A stretch of DNA of 20,665 bases from an uncultured Phycisphaerales bacterium. Lineage in GTDB: Bacteria > Planctomycetota > Phycisphaerae > UBA1845 > CAIVHJ01. Below the pieces are notes generated by a model. That model saw only the letters and a program-made list of their open reading frames with translations, was not told the origin of the DNA and did no database searches. Within the stretch, counting starts at the first letter, position 1; every line of letters starts with the position of its first letter. The translations under genes were made by a program, and so were the position numbers. The stretch covers positions 1-20,665 of the forward strand of contig CAIVHJ010000274.1 of assembly GCA_903905665.1 (NCBI GenBank), read 5' to 3'. Below, piece by piece: positions 1-7,236 of the stretch.

Positions 1-35
1 CCCCAGAGGGGAGAGGGGTAATGGGATAGGCTCTA
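1..35. repeat. Partial copy of GC-rich hairpin repeat (family A, right half)
   Basis: This stretch matches 931-965 at 32 of 35 positions in the same orientation, ending in GGCTCTA in both. The full copy at 844-965 shows that the element is a pair of GC-rich hairpins facing each other. Here the window starts inside the second hairpin, so only the AGA loop, the right arm and the tail are seen. The two same-orientation copies bracket the lemA gene. Confidence 0.75.
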
Positions 36-118
36 AACCGATGGTCTCATCGGTTGCTTTGTATACATATATTACGTCGAGGGGGAAAAATACAAGAGGT
101 TACAGAGGTGAATTAACG

Positions 119-158
119 AAAATTCCGCGTGCAACGGGTAAATCGCACGCGGAATTTT
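119..158. terminator. Perfect 14-bp hairpin downstream of lemA, probably a bidirectional terminator
   Basis: AAAATTCCGCGTGC at 119-132 is the exact reverse complement of GCACGCGGAATTTT at 145-158, with a 12-nt loop. The arms end in A/T runs, so a transcript on either strand would have a GC-rich stem followed by a short U run. It lies about 50 bases after the lemA stop codon on the minus strand, where a rho-independent terminator is expected. The rest of 1-209 holds the repeat at 1-35 and no gene that I can support. Confidence 0.7.
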
Positions 159-209
159 AATTCTTCAAACACCCTTCACACGAACTTAACATCAGGTCAA
201 CAATCTTCA

Positions 210-782
210 TCAAAACTTAACTTGCGGTGCTTGCCGTTCGGCGGCGTTTTCGATCTCAAAAAACGTCTCTTCCGCAAAGTGGAACATTCCCGCGATCACG
301 TTAGACGGAAAACTCTGCACTCGGGTGTTGTAGCGCATGACCTCGTCGTTGTAGTACTGACGGGAAAAACTGATCTTGTTTTCCGTGGATGACAGTTCTT
401 CCTGCAGGGCGAGAAAGTTTTCGTTGGCTTTGAGGTTCGGATATTGCTCGGCCACCGCCATCAGCCGACCGAGGGCCTGGGTGAGCATGTTTTCGGCGGC
501 GATTTTGTCCGGAATCGCACTGGCATTGACGGCTGCCCCGCGCGCTTTGATCACGTTTTCGAGCGTGGTTTTTTCATGCCCGGCGTAACCTTTCACCGTC
601 TCGACCAGATTGGGGATCAGGTCATGACGGCGCTTCAACTGGACGTCGATCTGCGACCAGGCGTTCTTCACCTGGTTCCTCAGCCGAACCAAACCGTTAT
701 AGATTCCGACGATCCACGGAAACGAAATCACAACCAGCACCACGACAACAACCACAGCGATAATTCCCGGTGTCCACGTCAT
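210..782 (-). CDS. lemA: LemA family membrane-anchored protein
   Basis: The 190-residue product has one N-terminal membrane segment at about residues 6-26, followed by the all-helical LemA domain. The family signature is clear around NAWSQIDVQLKRRHDLIPNL, followed by VKGYAGHEKTTLE, with the conserved YNDEVMRYNT segment nearer the C terminus. LemA proteins are single-pass, with a helical bundle on one side of the membrane; their biochemical role is not settled. The start is the ATG at 780-782, because AAAGGAGG at 791-798 lies 8 nt upstream. A GTG seven codons further up would place this ribosome site inside the gene. No htpX or TPM-domain partner, often seen beside lemA, is in the window. The gene appears monocistronic, with its own terminator, and is flanked by family A repeats. 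Confidence 0.93.
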   Translation of the reverse strand: MTWTPGIIAVVVVVVLVVISFPWIVGIYNGLVRLRNQVKNAWSQIDVQLKRRHDLIPNLVETVKGYAGHEKTTLENVIKARGAAVNASAIPDKIAAENMLTQALGRLMAVAEQYPNLKANENFLALQEELSSTENKISFSRQYYNDEVMRYNTRVQSFPSNVIAGMFHFAEETFFEIENAAERQAPQVKF

Positions 783-843
783 TTCAGTAACCTCCTTTAA
801 CACGGATTAAATTTTCTCAAACATTTCCACAAACAGCCGATTA

Positions 844-965
844 AGAACCTATCCCAATACCCCCCTCCCTTCCAGGGAGGGGTGAGGGGAGGGTCACTTT
901 CTGCCGCAACAACCCGTCACCCTGCCCTCTCCCCAGCGGGGAGAGGGGTAAGGGGATTGGCTCTA
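844..965. repeat. Full composite hairpin repeat (family A, two facing GC-rich hairpins)
   Basis: Hairpin 1 has CCCCTCCCT at 862-870 and AGGGAGGGG at 874-882. Hairpin 2 has CCCTCTCCCC at 925-934 and GGGGAGAGGG at 938-947. The outer edges are also roughly inverted (AGAACCTATCCC on the left, GGGATTGGCTCT on the right), giving a REP-pair or MITE-like structure. Part of the left half returns in reverse orientation at 19429-19477, and the right half at 1-35. The right edge overlaps the stop codon of the neighbouring zinc-ribbon gene. No transposase is associated with it. Confidence 0.75.
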
Positions 966-1364
966 GGTCTTCGATTTCAATTCATGGGCGAATAACCGGG
1001 CGAAGTGCCGACCGACGGCGCCTTCTTCGCCCTCTTCAAAGTTCGCAATAGTCTGCTGGAGCTCGCCGGCGTCGAACCACAATCCGTGTCCGTTTGGGCA
1101 GCGATCGAGCTCCATCGGATTTTGAGTCCCGACGACGATGATGTGCATTTTTCGCTCGCATCGGGGGCAACGACGATCCGAGGTTCGAATCGGCGCGGCA
1201 TCTTTCAGGGCTGTGCTCAATCGATCCGGTTTTACTCCGGCGAGCGTCGTCAAAGTTTCGATCTCCCCCCGGTCAAGCCAAATCCCCCGGCACGATACGC
1301 ACTGGTCGATCTCGACCCCTTCGAGTTCGTAAATCACCATCGTTTCCCGGCACTTCGGGCACAT
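963..1364 (-). CDS. Double zinc-ribbon (zf-TFIIB-like) protein
   Basis: The 133-residue product carries two zinc-ribbon modules of the zf-TFIIB type. Module 1 begins at the N terminus with CPKC and closes with CVSCRGIWLDRGE. Module 2 has CPRC and closes with CPNGHGLWFDAGEL. The C..C(x~20)C..C/H spacing followed by G(I/L)W(L/F)D.GE is diagnostic of this family, whose members presumably bind zinc; their partners are largely unknown. In the second module the last ligand is probably His (CPNGH). The start ATG at 1362-1364 is chosen because AAGGAAGGG lies 9 nt upstream; a longer reading frame reaches 1517, but it has no family similarity and no ribosome site. The TAG stop at 963-965 lies within the edge of the family A repeat. 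Confidence 0.85.
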   Translation of the reverse strand: MCPKCRETMVIYELEGVEIDQCVSCRGIWLDRGEIETLTTLAGVKPDRLSTALKDAAPIRTSDRRCPRCERKMHIIVVGTQNPMELDRCPNGHGLWFDAGELQQTIANFEEGEEGAVGRHFARLFAHELKSKT

Positions 1365-1688
1365 CCGTAAGTTCCCTTCCTTGCACGACTCCGACACGAT
1401 AAGTGTATCACGCCCGACGACGATTGCCCATTCCAACTTTTTGAAACTTTTATAACCCTCCGTCCGCCATGCCCAACCGGACCCACCGTCAATCCCGAAA
1501 GAACACCAATCAGGCACCGCCGGTAGGGGCAGGTGGGATCAGGATCGACAAACCCCGGTATCACACCCGACGCCGTTCATCTGGACTCGCAGCGGCTGGA
1601 CGAATAGCATATCGAGTCGTGTCAGCCAAATCCCTTCGCACGATCAAAGTCTTTATCGCATCACCCCGCGACCTTGCCTTCAAGCTCG
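1365..1688. other. Intergenic region with no supported gene
   Basis: This 324-base stretch lies between the divergent zinc-ribbon gene (minus) and the small plus-strand ORF. It should hold promoters for both, but I see no convincing -35/-10 pair. Open frames exist on both strands and read as low-quality, Arg/Ser-rich shadow translations. One plus-frame stretch around 1635-1680 reads IKVFIASPRDLA, recalling the start of DUF4062-type domains, but it is not continued as a domain. Confidence 0.4.
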
Positions 1689-2009
1689 ATGACCCCGACC
1701 TTCCCCACGCCCGGCGATCTATGGCAACGCCTCATCATCGCCCAATGGGTGACACCGAACGCCGTCGAGGAGCTCGAACACCTGCCGCCGGAAAAGATGG
1801 TGGAGGACATCTTAGCAAAGGAGCAACGAATCATAGAGACCATGGGGGAGATCAAGGTGGTGCTGGCGAAGGGACACGGTGGGGCGAGTACACACAGGTC
1901 GACAACACGAGCGGTAACCTCCGCCGATGCCAACCGGCTTCCTGTGATGGGCCGCACCTCAGGACAATGGCCGAAATCGAAGGAGCTGAAGATTCATGAT
2001 GACAAATGA
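1689..2009 (+). CDS. Small hypothetical protein overlapping the channel gene
   Basis: This 106-residue ORF is not recognised. Its first 60 residues look like real protein: a Pro-rich start, then two amphipathic helices (LWQRLIIAQWVTPNAVEELE and a Glu/Lys-rich stretch ending in VVLAKG). The last 45 residues are polar and low in complexity. Its stop overlaps the start of the channel gene by 14 bases, an arrangement typical of translational coupling, and this is the main reason to accept it. No ribosome site is visible before the ATG at 1689 or the alternative TTG at 1674, so the true start is uncertain. It could be a small regulator of the channel or a decayed gene remnant. Confidence 0.4.
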   Translation: MTPTFPTPGDLWQRLIIAQWVTPNAVEELEHLPPEKMVEDILAKEQRIIETMGEIKVVLAKGHGGASTHRSTTRAVTSADANRLPVMGRTSGQWPKSKELKIHDDK

Positions 2010-2901
2010 CGCAGATATGATTGAGCAGATTCCTCTCAAGGCACATGGCATCCTTCTCCCGGTGATCCACTGGTTAGCCGAGAAGGCCTGCTTTGGGAAC
2101 CGCCTAATGAGCCGCCTAATACTCGGCCCGCGAATGACAGGCCGTCAGAAGGTAAAAAATCCACTTGCCGCTGCCAAGGAAGCCAGAAAAGTCGATTTTC
2201 TAGTTATCGGGCGGTTTATCATCGGCATCTTGTTGACCTTGTGGTTTAGCTACATCGCCAGCGCCAATCCTTCGTGGGGATGGCTTGGGCTGATCATGTT
2301 CTTTTTCATTTTCGACGTTCTTGGGGGCGCAAGCGCGGTCGCCTTAATAGCCCCACCGGAAGACTTTGTAGATGGTTTGCGCGTAGTGTCACATCCGGGC
2401 AGAATCGTCGTCCTTGGTATTGTCAACTACCTTGAACTAGTCGTTTATTTCGGTGCGATCTATGCGATCTCCCCGCAAGACCTTATGCCCTGTGGCCAAG
2501 GGGCCTACTGGTATTCCCCAGGACTGTCGGGCCTTTATTTCAGCACGATCACACAGATGACAATCGGTTACGGTGACATTCAACCACTGGGTTGGTTGCG
2601 CGCCATAGCATGTGTACAAGCACTATGTGGTCTCGGCGTCTTAGTCTTGCTAATCGGTCAGTTCGTGAGCGCGCTTCCCAAGGTTATTGCCGTCGACGAG
2701 GCGGTGAAGATCGCCGAGAGGCACAGGCTGCTAAGACCGGCGGTCGCATTGGCCGAGAAGGCGGCCAACGCCGCACTGGAGGGCAAAATCGAGGAGGCCC
2801 GCAGCTTTTGGCTTCAGGCGCACGATCTATTTGCAAAAATAGGCATGAAGCCCGAGTTGGACAAGGTTCAAGGGTGGATTGACGAGCTTTCCAACCCCTG
2901 A
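1996..2901 (+). CDS. Two-pore-helix-type potassium channel-like membrane protein
   Basis: The 301-residue product has membrane segments at about 68-89, 95-118, 136-158 and 203-225. Between the last two is a pore loop with the potassium selectivity filter TIGYGD at residues 189-194, so the final two helices form an ion-channel-2 type pore module. The N-terminal 65 residues are cytoplasmic and basic. The C-terminal 70 residues form a cytoplasmic helical hairpin resembling a TPR unit (EEARSFWLQAHDLFAKIG). The predicted role is K+-selective conduction across the inner membrane. There is no RCK/TrkA-N domain or voltage-sensor Arg repeat, so the gating signal is unknown. GAAGGAG at 1979-1985 supports the ATG at 1996. 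In spot counts the plus strand here has G at or above C, unlike the plus-strand genes further right. Confidence 0.85.
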   Translation: MMTNDADMIEQIPLKAHGILLPVIHWLAEKACFGNRLMSRLILGPRMTGRQKVKNPLAAAKEARKVDFLVIGRFIIGILLTLWFSYIASANPSWGWLGLIMFFFIFDVLGGASAVALIAPPEDFVDGLRVVSHPGRIVVLGIVNYLELVVYFGAIYAISPQDLMPCGQGAYWYSPGLSGLYFSTITQMTIGYGDIQPLGWLRAIACVQALCGLGVLVLLIGQFVSALPKVIAVDEAVKIAERHRLLRPAVALAEKAANAALEGKIEEARSFWLQAHDLFAKIGMKPELDKVQGWIDELSNP

Positions 2902-2912
2902 AGATCGCCCCA

Positions 2913-3464
2913 CTATTCAGATTTACGCTCGGTGTTTTTCTCATACTGCTTGGCGGTTATTGTCATTTTGAGCAGGCGGAATTCGCCTTCAAGGTGATCG
3001 AAAGTTTTGTGCTGAACGCCGTCCGCCAGCAGACCGGCTTTGAGGTAGCAACGCAGCGCCGTTCGATTTTCCGGAAAAACGATCAGGCTTACCCTGACGG
3101 CGTGGAAATGTTCAAATGCCCGCTGAAGCAAATGCCTCGTCAGAGCATATCCGATTCCCTGACCGCGCAACGACTCCGGCACAATCACATGCCCGATCCA
3201 GTATTCACCGGTGTGGCGCGGCATGGGATTGAGTTCGGCGTATCCAACGGGATTTTCGATTCCCCGTTTCCAGAACAAATAGGGATTGTCGCGCGGCGTG
3301 ACCCAGGCCAGAACTTTGTCCGCCGTCAGCGGTGAGGGGGTGGCGGGTGCCAGCCAAAAAAGCGCCTCCGGCGTGAGAACCCACGAAGCCACCTGCAACG
3401 CGAAATCCGCCGAAAACCGCTCCAATGAAAACCCCGACAGAAACCCGTTCACCTGATTCGCCAT
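2913..3464 (-). CDS. GNAT family N-acetyltransferase
   Basis: The 183-residue product carries the GNAT acetyl-CoA binding motif A at residues 94-110, with the pyrophosphate loop RGQGIG at 100-105. Motif B follows at 132-145 (ENRTALRCYLKAGL). Before it, VGYAELNPMPRHTGEYWIGHVIV gives the beta-strand pair typical of RimI/RimJ-like acetyltransferases. The substrate is unknown; it may be an amine, an antibiotic or a protein N terminus. The N-terminal 45 residues resemble the substrate-facing part of small-molecule GNATs. No strong ribosome site precedes the ATG, and a TAGAAT box lies only 6 nt upstream, so the transcript may be nearly leaderless. It is the last gene of the minus-strand series that starts with larC, but a repeat-filled gap separates it from the NTPase gene. 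Confidence 0.88.
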   Translation of the reverse strand: MANQVNGFLSGFSLERFSADFALQVASWVLTPEALFWLAPATPSPLTADKVLAWVTPRDNPYLFWKRGIENPVGYAELNPMPRHTGEYWIGHVIVPESLRGQGIGYALTRHLLQRAFEHFHAVRVSLIVFPENRTALRCYLKAGLLADGVQHKTFDHLEGEFRLLKMTITAKQYEKNTERKSE

Positions 3465-3513
3465 TTCGATATTCTATCTCGGTTCGACCGCCTCAGCACG
3501 CACGTACCGCCCG

Positions 3514-3574
3514 TCAGAGCCCCCTGCGCCAGCAGGGGTCGTTACCACATTGTCCCTGCGTCAACAGGGGTTCT
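3514..3574. repeat. Tandem palindromic repeat (family B), intergenic copy
   Basis: The first unit, from 3514, contains the hairpin CCCCTGC-GCCA-GCAGGGG. It is identical over 25 bases to the repeat units inside the giant ORF at 17391-17415. A degenerate second unit (GTCCCTGCGTCAACAGGGG) follows at about 3552-3570. The spacing of the two hairpins resembles the 48-base period seen inside the giant gene. The copies therefore belong to one dispersed, REP-like family. It lies in the gap between the NTPase stop and the GNAT start. Confidence 0.75.
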
Positions 3575-3622
3575 ATGTGGATGCGTAGAGGCGCGACATG
3601 CCGTGCATTTGCTTGGAGGGGT

Positions 3623-3646
3623 GGCGCCATCATCGCGAGAGGCGCC
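3623..3646 (-). terminator. Possible hairpin just after the NTPase stop codon
   Basis: GGCGCC at 3623-3628 and again at 3641-3646 can pair across a 12-nt loop. The hairpin starts two bases downstream of the TAA stop of the NTPase gene on the minus strand. There is no U tract, so it may slow RNA decay or act weakly rather than serve as a true terminator. GGCGCC is self-complementary, so chance occurrence is possible. Confidence 0.3.
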
Positions 3647-3648
3647 GT

Positions 3649-4494
3649 TTAGTGTTCGAGCATGATTTGGATTCGTTTGAGGAGTTGATACTGAACGGGG
3701 TCGGCGAAATCGAGCGGATTGCACCAGAACAACATCGGCTTGGTGATTCGTCCCGCCACCAGTCGCGAAAGAAAATTTCGCAGCTGCTTCATGCAGGATT
3801 CAAACATGTCGCTCTGACCTCCGACGGCGGTGTTGACCAGAATGAGATCGCTGTCCACCAGACCGTGGTAATCCGGTTGAAGTTGAATCCGCGAAGCAAT
3901 TTCCATCCCCAGCGGCGAACGCATGAACCGTTTCATCTGCACCGGCGTCACGGTTACGCGTTCCTCTGCCACACCCGCGCGGTCCTTCAGCACCTCCACG
4001 TGCGCCGTACTGTCACCGGCGTCGGCGTTGGAATCGAACAGGCCGTAAATTTCAGATGCAAATGCCGCCGTGTCGTTCATGACCTCTCGAATCGCCTCGG
4101 CGGCCTGAGCGGGCGTCCGAAAAACATCACCCATCTGCCTCGGTTTGGGCATGACGAATATGCGATAGTCATAGGGATAGGCGTATCTCAAACTCGGGTC
4201 GGTGTCGGCTTCCAGCAGAACAATCGGGGAGGAGTGGGTCTCTGCGATTTCCTCCAGACATTGCGGCAGAAAATCAAACAGCTGTTCCTCGTTATAGTTC
4301 ACTCGCTTCCACGTGGCGAGGTTGGCGGATTTGAGATCACCGAGCAACGTCATTCGCGGCGCACCGTTCATCGAGACCAACCGGAGATAATGCGGCGGCT
4401 GGGGACACAACTGAGGCGCGATCATGCGAACCAGTGCACTCTTTCCGCTCGATCGCGGTCCCGCGACAAGGATCACCTTCAACCGTTTGGACAT
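3649..4494 (-). CDS. P-loop NTPase of unknown function
   Basis: The 281-residue product opens with a beta strand and a textbook Walker A loop, GPRSSGKS at residues 12-19. A hydrophobic strand ending in acid residues, IVLLEAD at 91-97, is a candidate Walker B. The segment after it (YDYRIFVMPKP) and LVNTAVGG at 219-226 resemble the strand-loop pattern of SIMIBI-class NTPases that handle metals or cofactors, but I cannot name a family. There is no membrane segment or signal peptide. The start ATG at 4492-4494 is preferred because AAGGCGGG lies just upstream and the Walker A strand follows directly. A longer frame to 4593 adds 33 residues without homology. It is the third gene of the minus-strand series larC, coiled-coil/HTH protein, NTPase, so a link to nickel-cofactor assembly is possible but unproven. 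Confidence 0.75.
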   Translation of the reverse strand: MSKRLKVILVAGPRSSGKSALVRMIAPQLCPQPPHYLRLVSMNGAPRMTLLGDLKSANLATWKRVNYNEEQLFDFLPQCLEEIAETHSSPIVLLEADTDPSLRYAYPYDYRIFVMPKPRQMGDVFRTPAQAAEAIREVMNDTAAFASEIYGLFDSNADAGDSTAHVEVLKDRAGVAEERVTVTPVQMKRFMRSPLGMEIASRIQLQPDYHGLVDSDLILVNTAVGGQSDMFESCMKQLRNFLSRLVAGRITKPMLFWCNPLDFADPVQYQLLKRIQIMLEH

Positions 4495-4589
4495 AAACCC
4501 GCCTTGAACCCAAAGACATGCACGCGCGATGAATCTACTACAATCATACGCACCAAAAGGTCCCAAACCAACAGATTTCCTAACTTGTT

Positions 4590-5159
4590 TCACGGCAATG
4601 GGTTGCGCCGAGCCTGCCGGGAGTTTCGCAGAGAAAGGATCAATTCAATCTCGCCGACAGGTTGGTGGAGTTGGCGGGCGATCTCGACGGGGGATTGACC
4701 TTGGTCCGCAAGCGATACGATGTGCGTCGTCTGCGCATCTTCCGCAGCAGAAATTGAATCCGTCGTGGGTGCGGGTTGATCCGAAGGGAGGGAATTGTCA
4801 TCGACCACGAGGTTGAGCGCAGATCGGTCGGTGGGGGACGCACGCAAATCTTCCAACCGGCGAATGCGTTGATCGGCGGCGTGAACCGCGGCTTCAAGTC
4901 GCGCGGTCTTGGCATCCAGCCGATCGTTGAGTTGGCGCGAGAGTTGTTGCAGCTGAATCATGATCTGTTCCAATTCATCACGAACCGAACGAGCATCGGC
5001 AAGGCCCGGCGAGGCTTCAGATTCATTCCTCCCAACCGCCTCGCCTCCGCCGCGCATCGAACGAAGCGATTTGCGCAACCACAACGACGTCAACAACAAC
5101 ACTCCCAGCAGCGCCCCCAGCCCCATCCACCATTCGTATTGTGGAATCCATCCCAGCAT
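4590..5159 (-). CDS. Membrane-anchored coiled-coil protein with C-terminal HTH-like segment
   Basis: The 189-residue product has one membrane helix at about residues 11-28 with a positive RK flank inside. A heptad-rich coiled coil follows at 57-106, then a Ser/Pro/Asp linker. The C-terminal segment at 147-177 (LADQGQSPVEIARQLHQPVG) has the form of a helix-turn-helix. This layout of anchor, coiled coil and terminal 'G.S..EIA..L' HTH matches the DUF2802/DUF6115 style of bacterial proteins of unknown role. The ATG lies 15 bases after the larC stop, so the two genes are very probably co-transcribed. The ribosome site is weak. The HTH could bind DNA or act as a protein-contact module; I cannot tell which. 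Confidence 0.75.
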   Translation of the reverse strand: MLGWIPQYEWWMGLGALLGVLLLTSLWLRKSLRSMRGGGEAVGRNESEASPGLADARSVRDELEQIMIQLQQLSRQLNDRLDAKTARLEAAVHAADQRIRRLEDLRASPTDRSALNLVVDDNSLPSDQPAPTTDSISAAEDAQTTHIVSLADQGQSPVEIARQLHQPVGEIELILSLRNSRQARRNPLP

Positions 5160-5174
5160 ATTCTTCGGCTCTTT

Positions 5175-6371
5175 TTATTCCGGTTTGTGTTGATCCTGAT
5201 GCCAGCGGACCATCGCCTCGGCCATCACCTGTTTGACCGACATTCCGGTTTCTTCCGCCAACCGGCGACAATCCTCAAATTCGGGCGCCGCAGTAAATAT
5301 CCGCTCTCCCTGCGATCCGATCTTGATGCGTACGGTTCCCTCGGCCAGCACGACGGTCTGATGCGTCCGCTCCAGCGTCGTTCGCTGCCACCGCGACCGC
5401 CGAACGCCAAACGTCGTGGTCTCCGAAAAAATCAGCGCCTCCATCTGCTCCACCTGATCCGGTCGGCACATCACCGATAACGTGGTCGCGGGTCGCCCCT
5501 TCTTCATGATGATCGGCTGAAAGGTCACGTCCAGCGCACCCTGTTCCATCAATCGCTCGGCGGTATGCGCCAACAACTCCGGACTTTGATCGTCGATATT
5601 GGTTTCCAGAACCACGACCTCTTCCGAACCACCCTTTTGCAGTTCCTCCCCGATCAAAACGCGAAGCACATTCGGACGAGTCCGACCGGGGCGCGCCCCG
5701 GCGCCATATCCGATTCGCCGAAGCGTCATGCTCGGAATCGACCGGAACGTTTCGGCCCACGTCGTGAGAATGGCCGCGCCGGTGGGCGTCGTCAGTTCGC
5801 CGGTCTCGTCCGAGTCAGCCACCGGAACCCCGACCAGCAACGCGGCGGTCGCCGGCGCCGGAATCGGAAGCACGCCGTGGTCGCACGAAACAGTCCCGGA
5901 TCCTACGGGGATCGGCGAGCAGATGACGCGTTCAATCTGCAATTGTTCCAGCGCAAGACAAGCGCCCACGATGTCGATGACGGCATCGACCGCGCCCACT
6001 TCGTGAAAATGTACTTCGTCGATGGCGCATCCATGCACTTCGGCTTCCACCTGCGCCAACCGCTCGAAAATCCGACAAGCCTGATCCTGCACCCGTACAG
6101 ATATCGACGCTGCGCGAATCAGCGAAACGATCTGACGCAAATGACGGTGATGCGTTTGCGGTCGGGTCAACTTGACGTCGAATCGAGTAGCCTGAAGTCC
6201 TTGTTGGTTTACTTTGTGCACATGCAATTCGTACCCGTCGATCTTCAGAGTTCCCAACCCCGCTTGCAGACTTTCCAGCGACGCACCGGCATCCAGCAGG
6301 GCCGCTACGATCATGTCGCCGGCTGCCCCGTTCACGCAGTCAAAGTATGCCGTCATTCCGCTCGAATTCAT
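5175..6371 (-). CDS. larC: LarC, nickel insertion enzyme for the nickel-pincer nucleotide cofactor
   Basis: The 398-residue product is a full-length LarC. Visible signatures are DCVNGAAGDM near the N terminus, HFHEVGAVDAVIDIVG at 121-136, GELTTPTGAA at 191-200, GYGAGARPGRTRPNVLR at 221-237, ETNIDD at 256-261 and KKGRP at 290-294. LarC uses CTP to insert nickel into pyridinium-3,5-bisthiocarboxylic acid mononucleotide, making the cofactor of lactate racemase and related LarA-family epimerases. In Lactiplantibacillus plantarum the protein is made through a programmed frameshift; here both halves are in one uninterrupted frame. No larA, larB or larE is in the window, so its partners must be elsewhere. 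The ATG at 6371 has no clear ribosome site; the next ATG, five codons later, follows AGCGGA and is an alternative. Confidence 0.95.
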   Translation of the reverse strand: MNSSGMTAYFDCVNGAAGDMIVAALLDAGASLESLQAGLGTLKIDGYELHVHKVNQQGLQATRFDVKLTRPQTHHRHLRQIVSLIRAASISVRVQDQACRIFERLAQVEAEVHGCAIDEVHFHEVGAVDAVIDIVGACLALEQLQIERVICSPIPVGSGTVSCDHGVLPIPAPATAALLVGVPVADSDETGELTTPTGAAILTTWAETFRSIPSMTLRRIGYGAGARPGRTRPNVLRVLIGEELQKGGSEEVVVLETNIDDQSPELLAHTAERLMEQGALDVTFQPIIMKKGRPATTLSVMCRPDQVEQMEALIFSETTTFGVRRSRWQRTTLERTHQTVVLAEGTVRIKIGSQGERIFTAAPEFEDCRRLAEETGMSVKQVMAEAMVRWHQDQHKPE

Positions 6372-6427
6372 AAAACGATTCGCAATTCAATTTCGCATTT
6401 CAACTTCGGATCATCCCACAAGGTCCG

Positions 6428-6455
6428 ATATTACGTATTGTATCAGTTTTGGCAA
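6428..6455 (-). promoter_or_regulatory. Candidate sigma70-type promoter for larC
   Basis: Read on the minus strand, TTGCCA (6450-6455) is followed after 16 bases by TAATAT (6428-6433). This lies 57 bases upstream of the larC ATG. The -35 box has one mismatch to the consensus and the -10 box has two. It is the best pair I can see in the 212-base divergent gap. The plus-strand gene on the other side has no equally good candidate. Confidence 0.4.
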
Positions 6456-6583
6456 GTTGTGGCTGGACGGTTGTGGAATCGGCGTCATTGGGAATCCGTT
6501 CTCCGGCAAACGAACTTAAGTGAAGTAATGCAAGGGACGATAAAACCTTAGAAGTTTGAGGAATTTAGCAGATTGGAGCATTC

Positions 6584-7183
6584 ATGGAAGCATTGAACAC
6601 ATCCACGGGGTTGATGCCCAGCCTATTGGGAGTGGTGGATATGACGCAATGGATGCTGTGGATAGGCATTGTGCTGACGGCGGGTGTTGGCTACACCACA
6701 TACCGGATCTGGACTTCATCCCGAAGGCAATTCAAGCGTCTGGAGTCGTTTGAAAAGCACATATCCGAAATCCTGACTCGCGTCCGAAACGGCGATACGA
6801 CCGAACTTCGCCGCAAAACGCAAATTCTCGAACAGGGACTCGAAGACACGATGAAGATCGTGCGCGACGTGGCGTCGGCCATGGACGTGCAGATCGAATC
6901 GCTTCGGACAGATATCAAGTCATCGCTGTCTAAAATCGACCGCGGCGATTCCCAAAGCACCAGCCAGACCAAAATGATCATCTACCAGCTCGAACGCATT
7001 CGTCACCAATTGCGAAAAATGGAACACGACACCCCAAACGAAAACACACCCCCCACCTCGCACAATCGGTCCAGCAACAAGCAGTGGCTTTCACCCTACG
7101 ACGTGAACCCGCTGATCGACGTTCACCCCGACGATCTCAATCCCAGCGAAACGTCAGATACCATCCCCGAAGAAGTGTCCTAA
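6584..7183 (+). CDS. Membrane-anchored coiled-coil protein, hypothetical
   Basis: This 199-residue protein is not recognised as a known family. One membrane helix lies at about residues 21-43 (TQWMLWIGIVLTAGVGYTTY). It is followed by a long amphipathic region, about 47-148, with coiled-coil character and many Arg, Glu and Gln residues. The C-terminal 50 residues are disordered in character, rich in Pro, Ser and Asp, and acidic at the end. GGAG at 6575-6578, 5 nt before the ATG, supports the start. The shape resembles structural or scaffold membrane proteins, such as those of RmuC or envelope type, but no catalytic motif is visible. It diverges from larC and runs tail to tail with the protease gene. 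Confidence 0.75.
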   Translation: MEALNTSTGLMPSLLGVVDMTQWMLWIGIVLTAGVGYTTYRIWTSSRRQFKRLESFEKHISEILTRVRNGDTTELRRKTQILEQGLEDTMKIVRDVASAMDVQIESLRTDIKSSLSKIDRGDSQSTSQTKMIIYQLERIRHQLRKMEHDTPNENTPPTSHNRSSNKQWLSPYDVNPLIDVHPDDLNPSETSDTIPEEVS

Positions 7184-7236
7184 TTACGCGATCCGAAATA
7201 ACCCGGTAACTGCTTTCGTGAAAAGCGCCGTCGCGA

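Noticed and set aside
1180..1195. GGTTCGAATC, a tRNA T-loop-like string
   Set aside because: It lies inside the zinc-ribbon coding sequence and no acceptor, D or anticodon stems are found around it.
1620..1690. IKVFIASPRDLA motif in one plus frame, resembling DUF4062 or TIR-like N termini
   Set aside because: The frame does not continue as a domain and no frameshift could be demonstrated; about ten residues are not enough.
4586..4594. TGTTTCACG, the first half of a parS site
   Set aside because: The second half (GCAATGG) does not match, giving only about 10 of 16 positions; probably chance.
3598..4698. Long plus-strand open frame of 366 codons opposite the NTPase gene
   Set aside because: It is a shadow of the minus-strand NTPase gene: His/Arg-rich, no domain, no ribosome site.
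5565..6551. Long plus-strand open frame of 328 codons opposite larC
   Set aside because: larC is unmistakable on the minus strand; the plus frame shows no recognisable motif.
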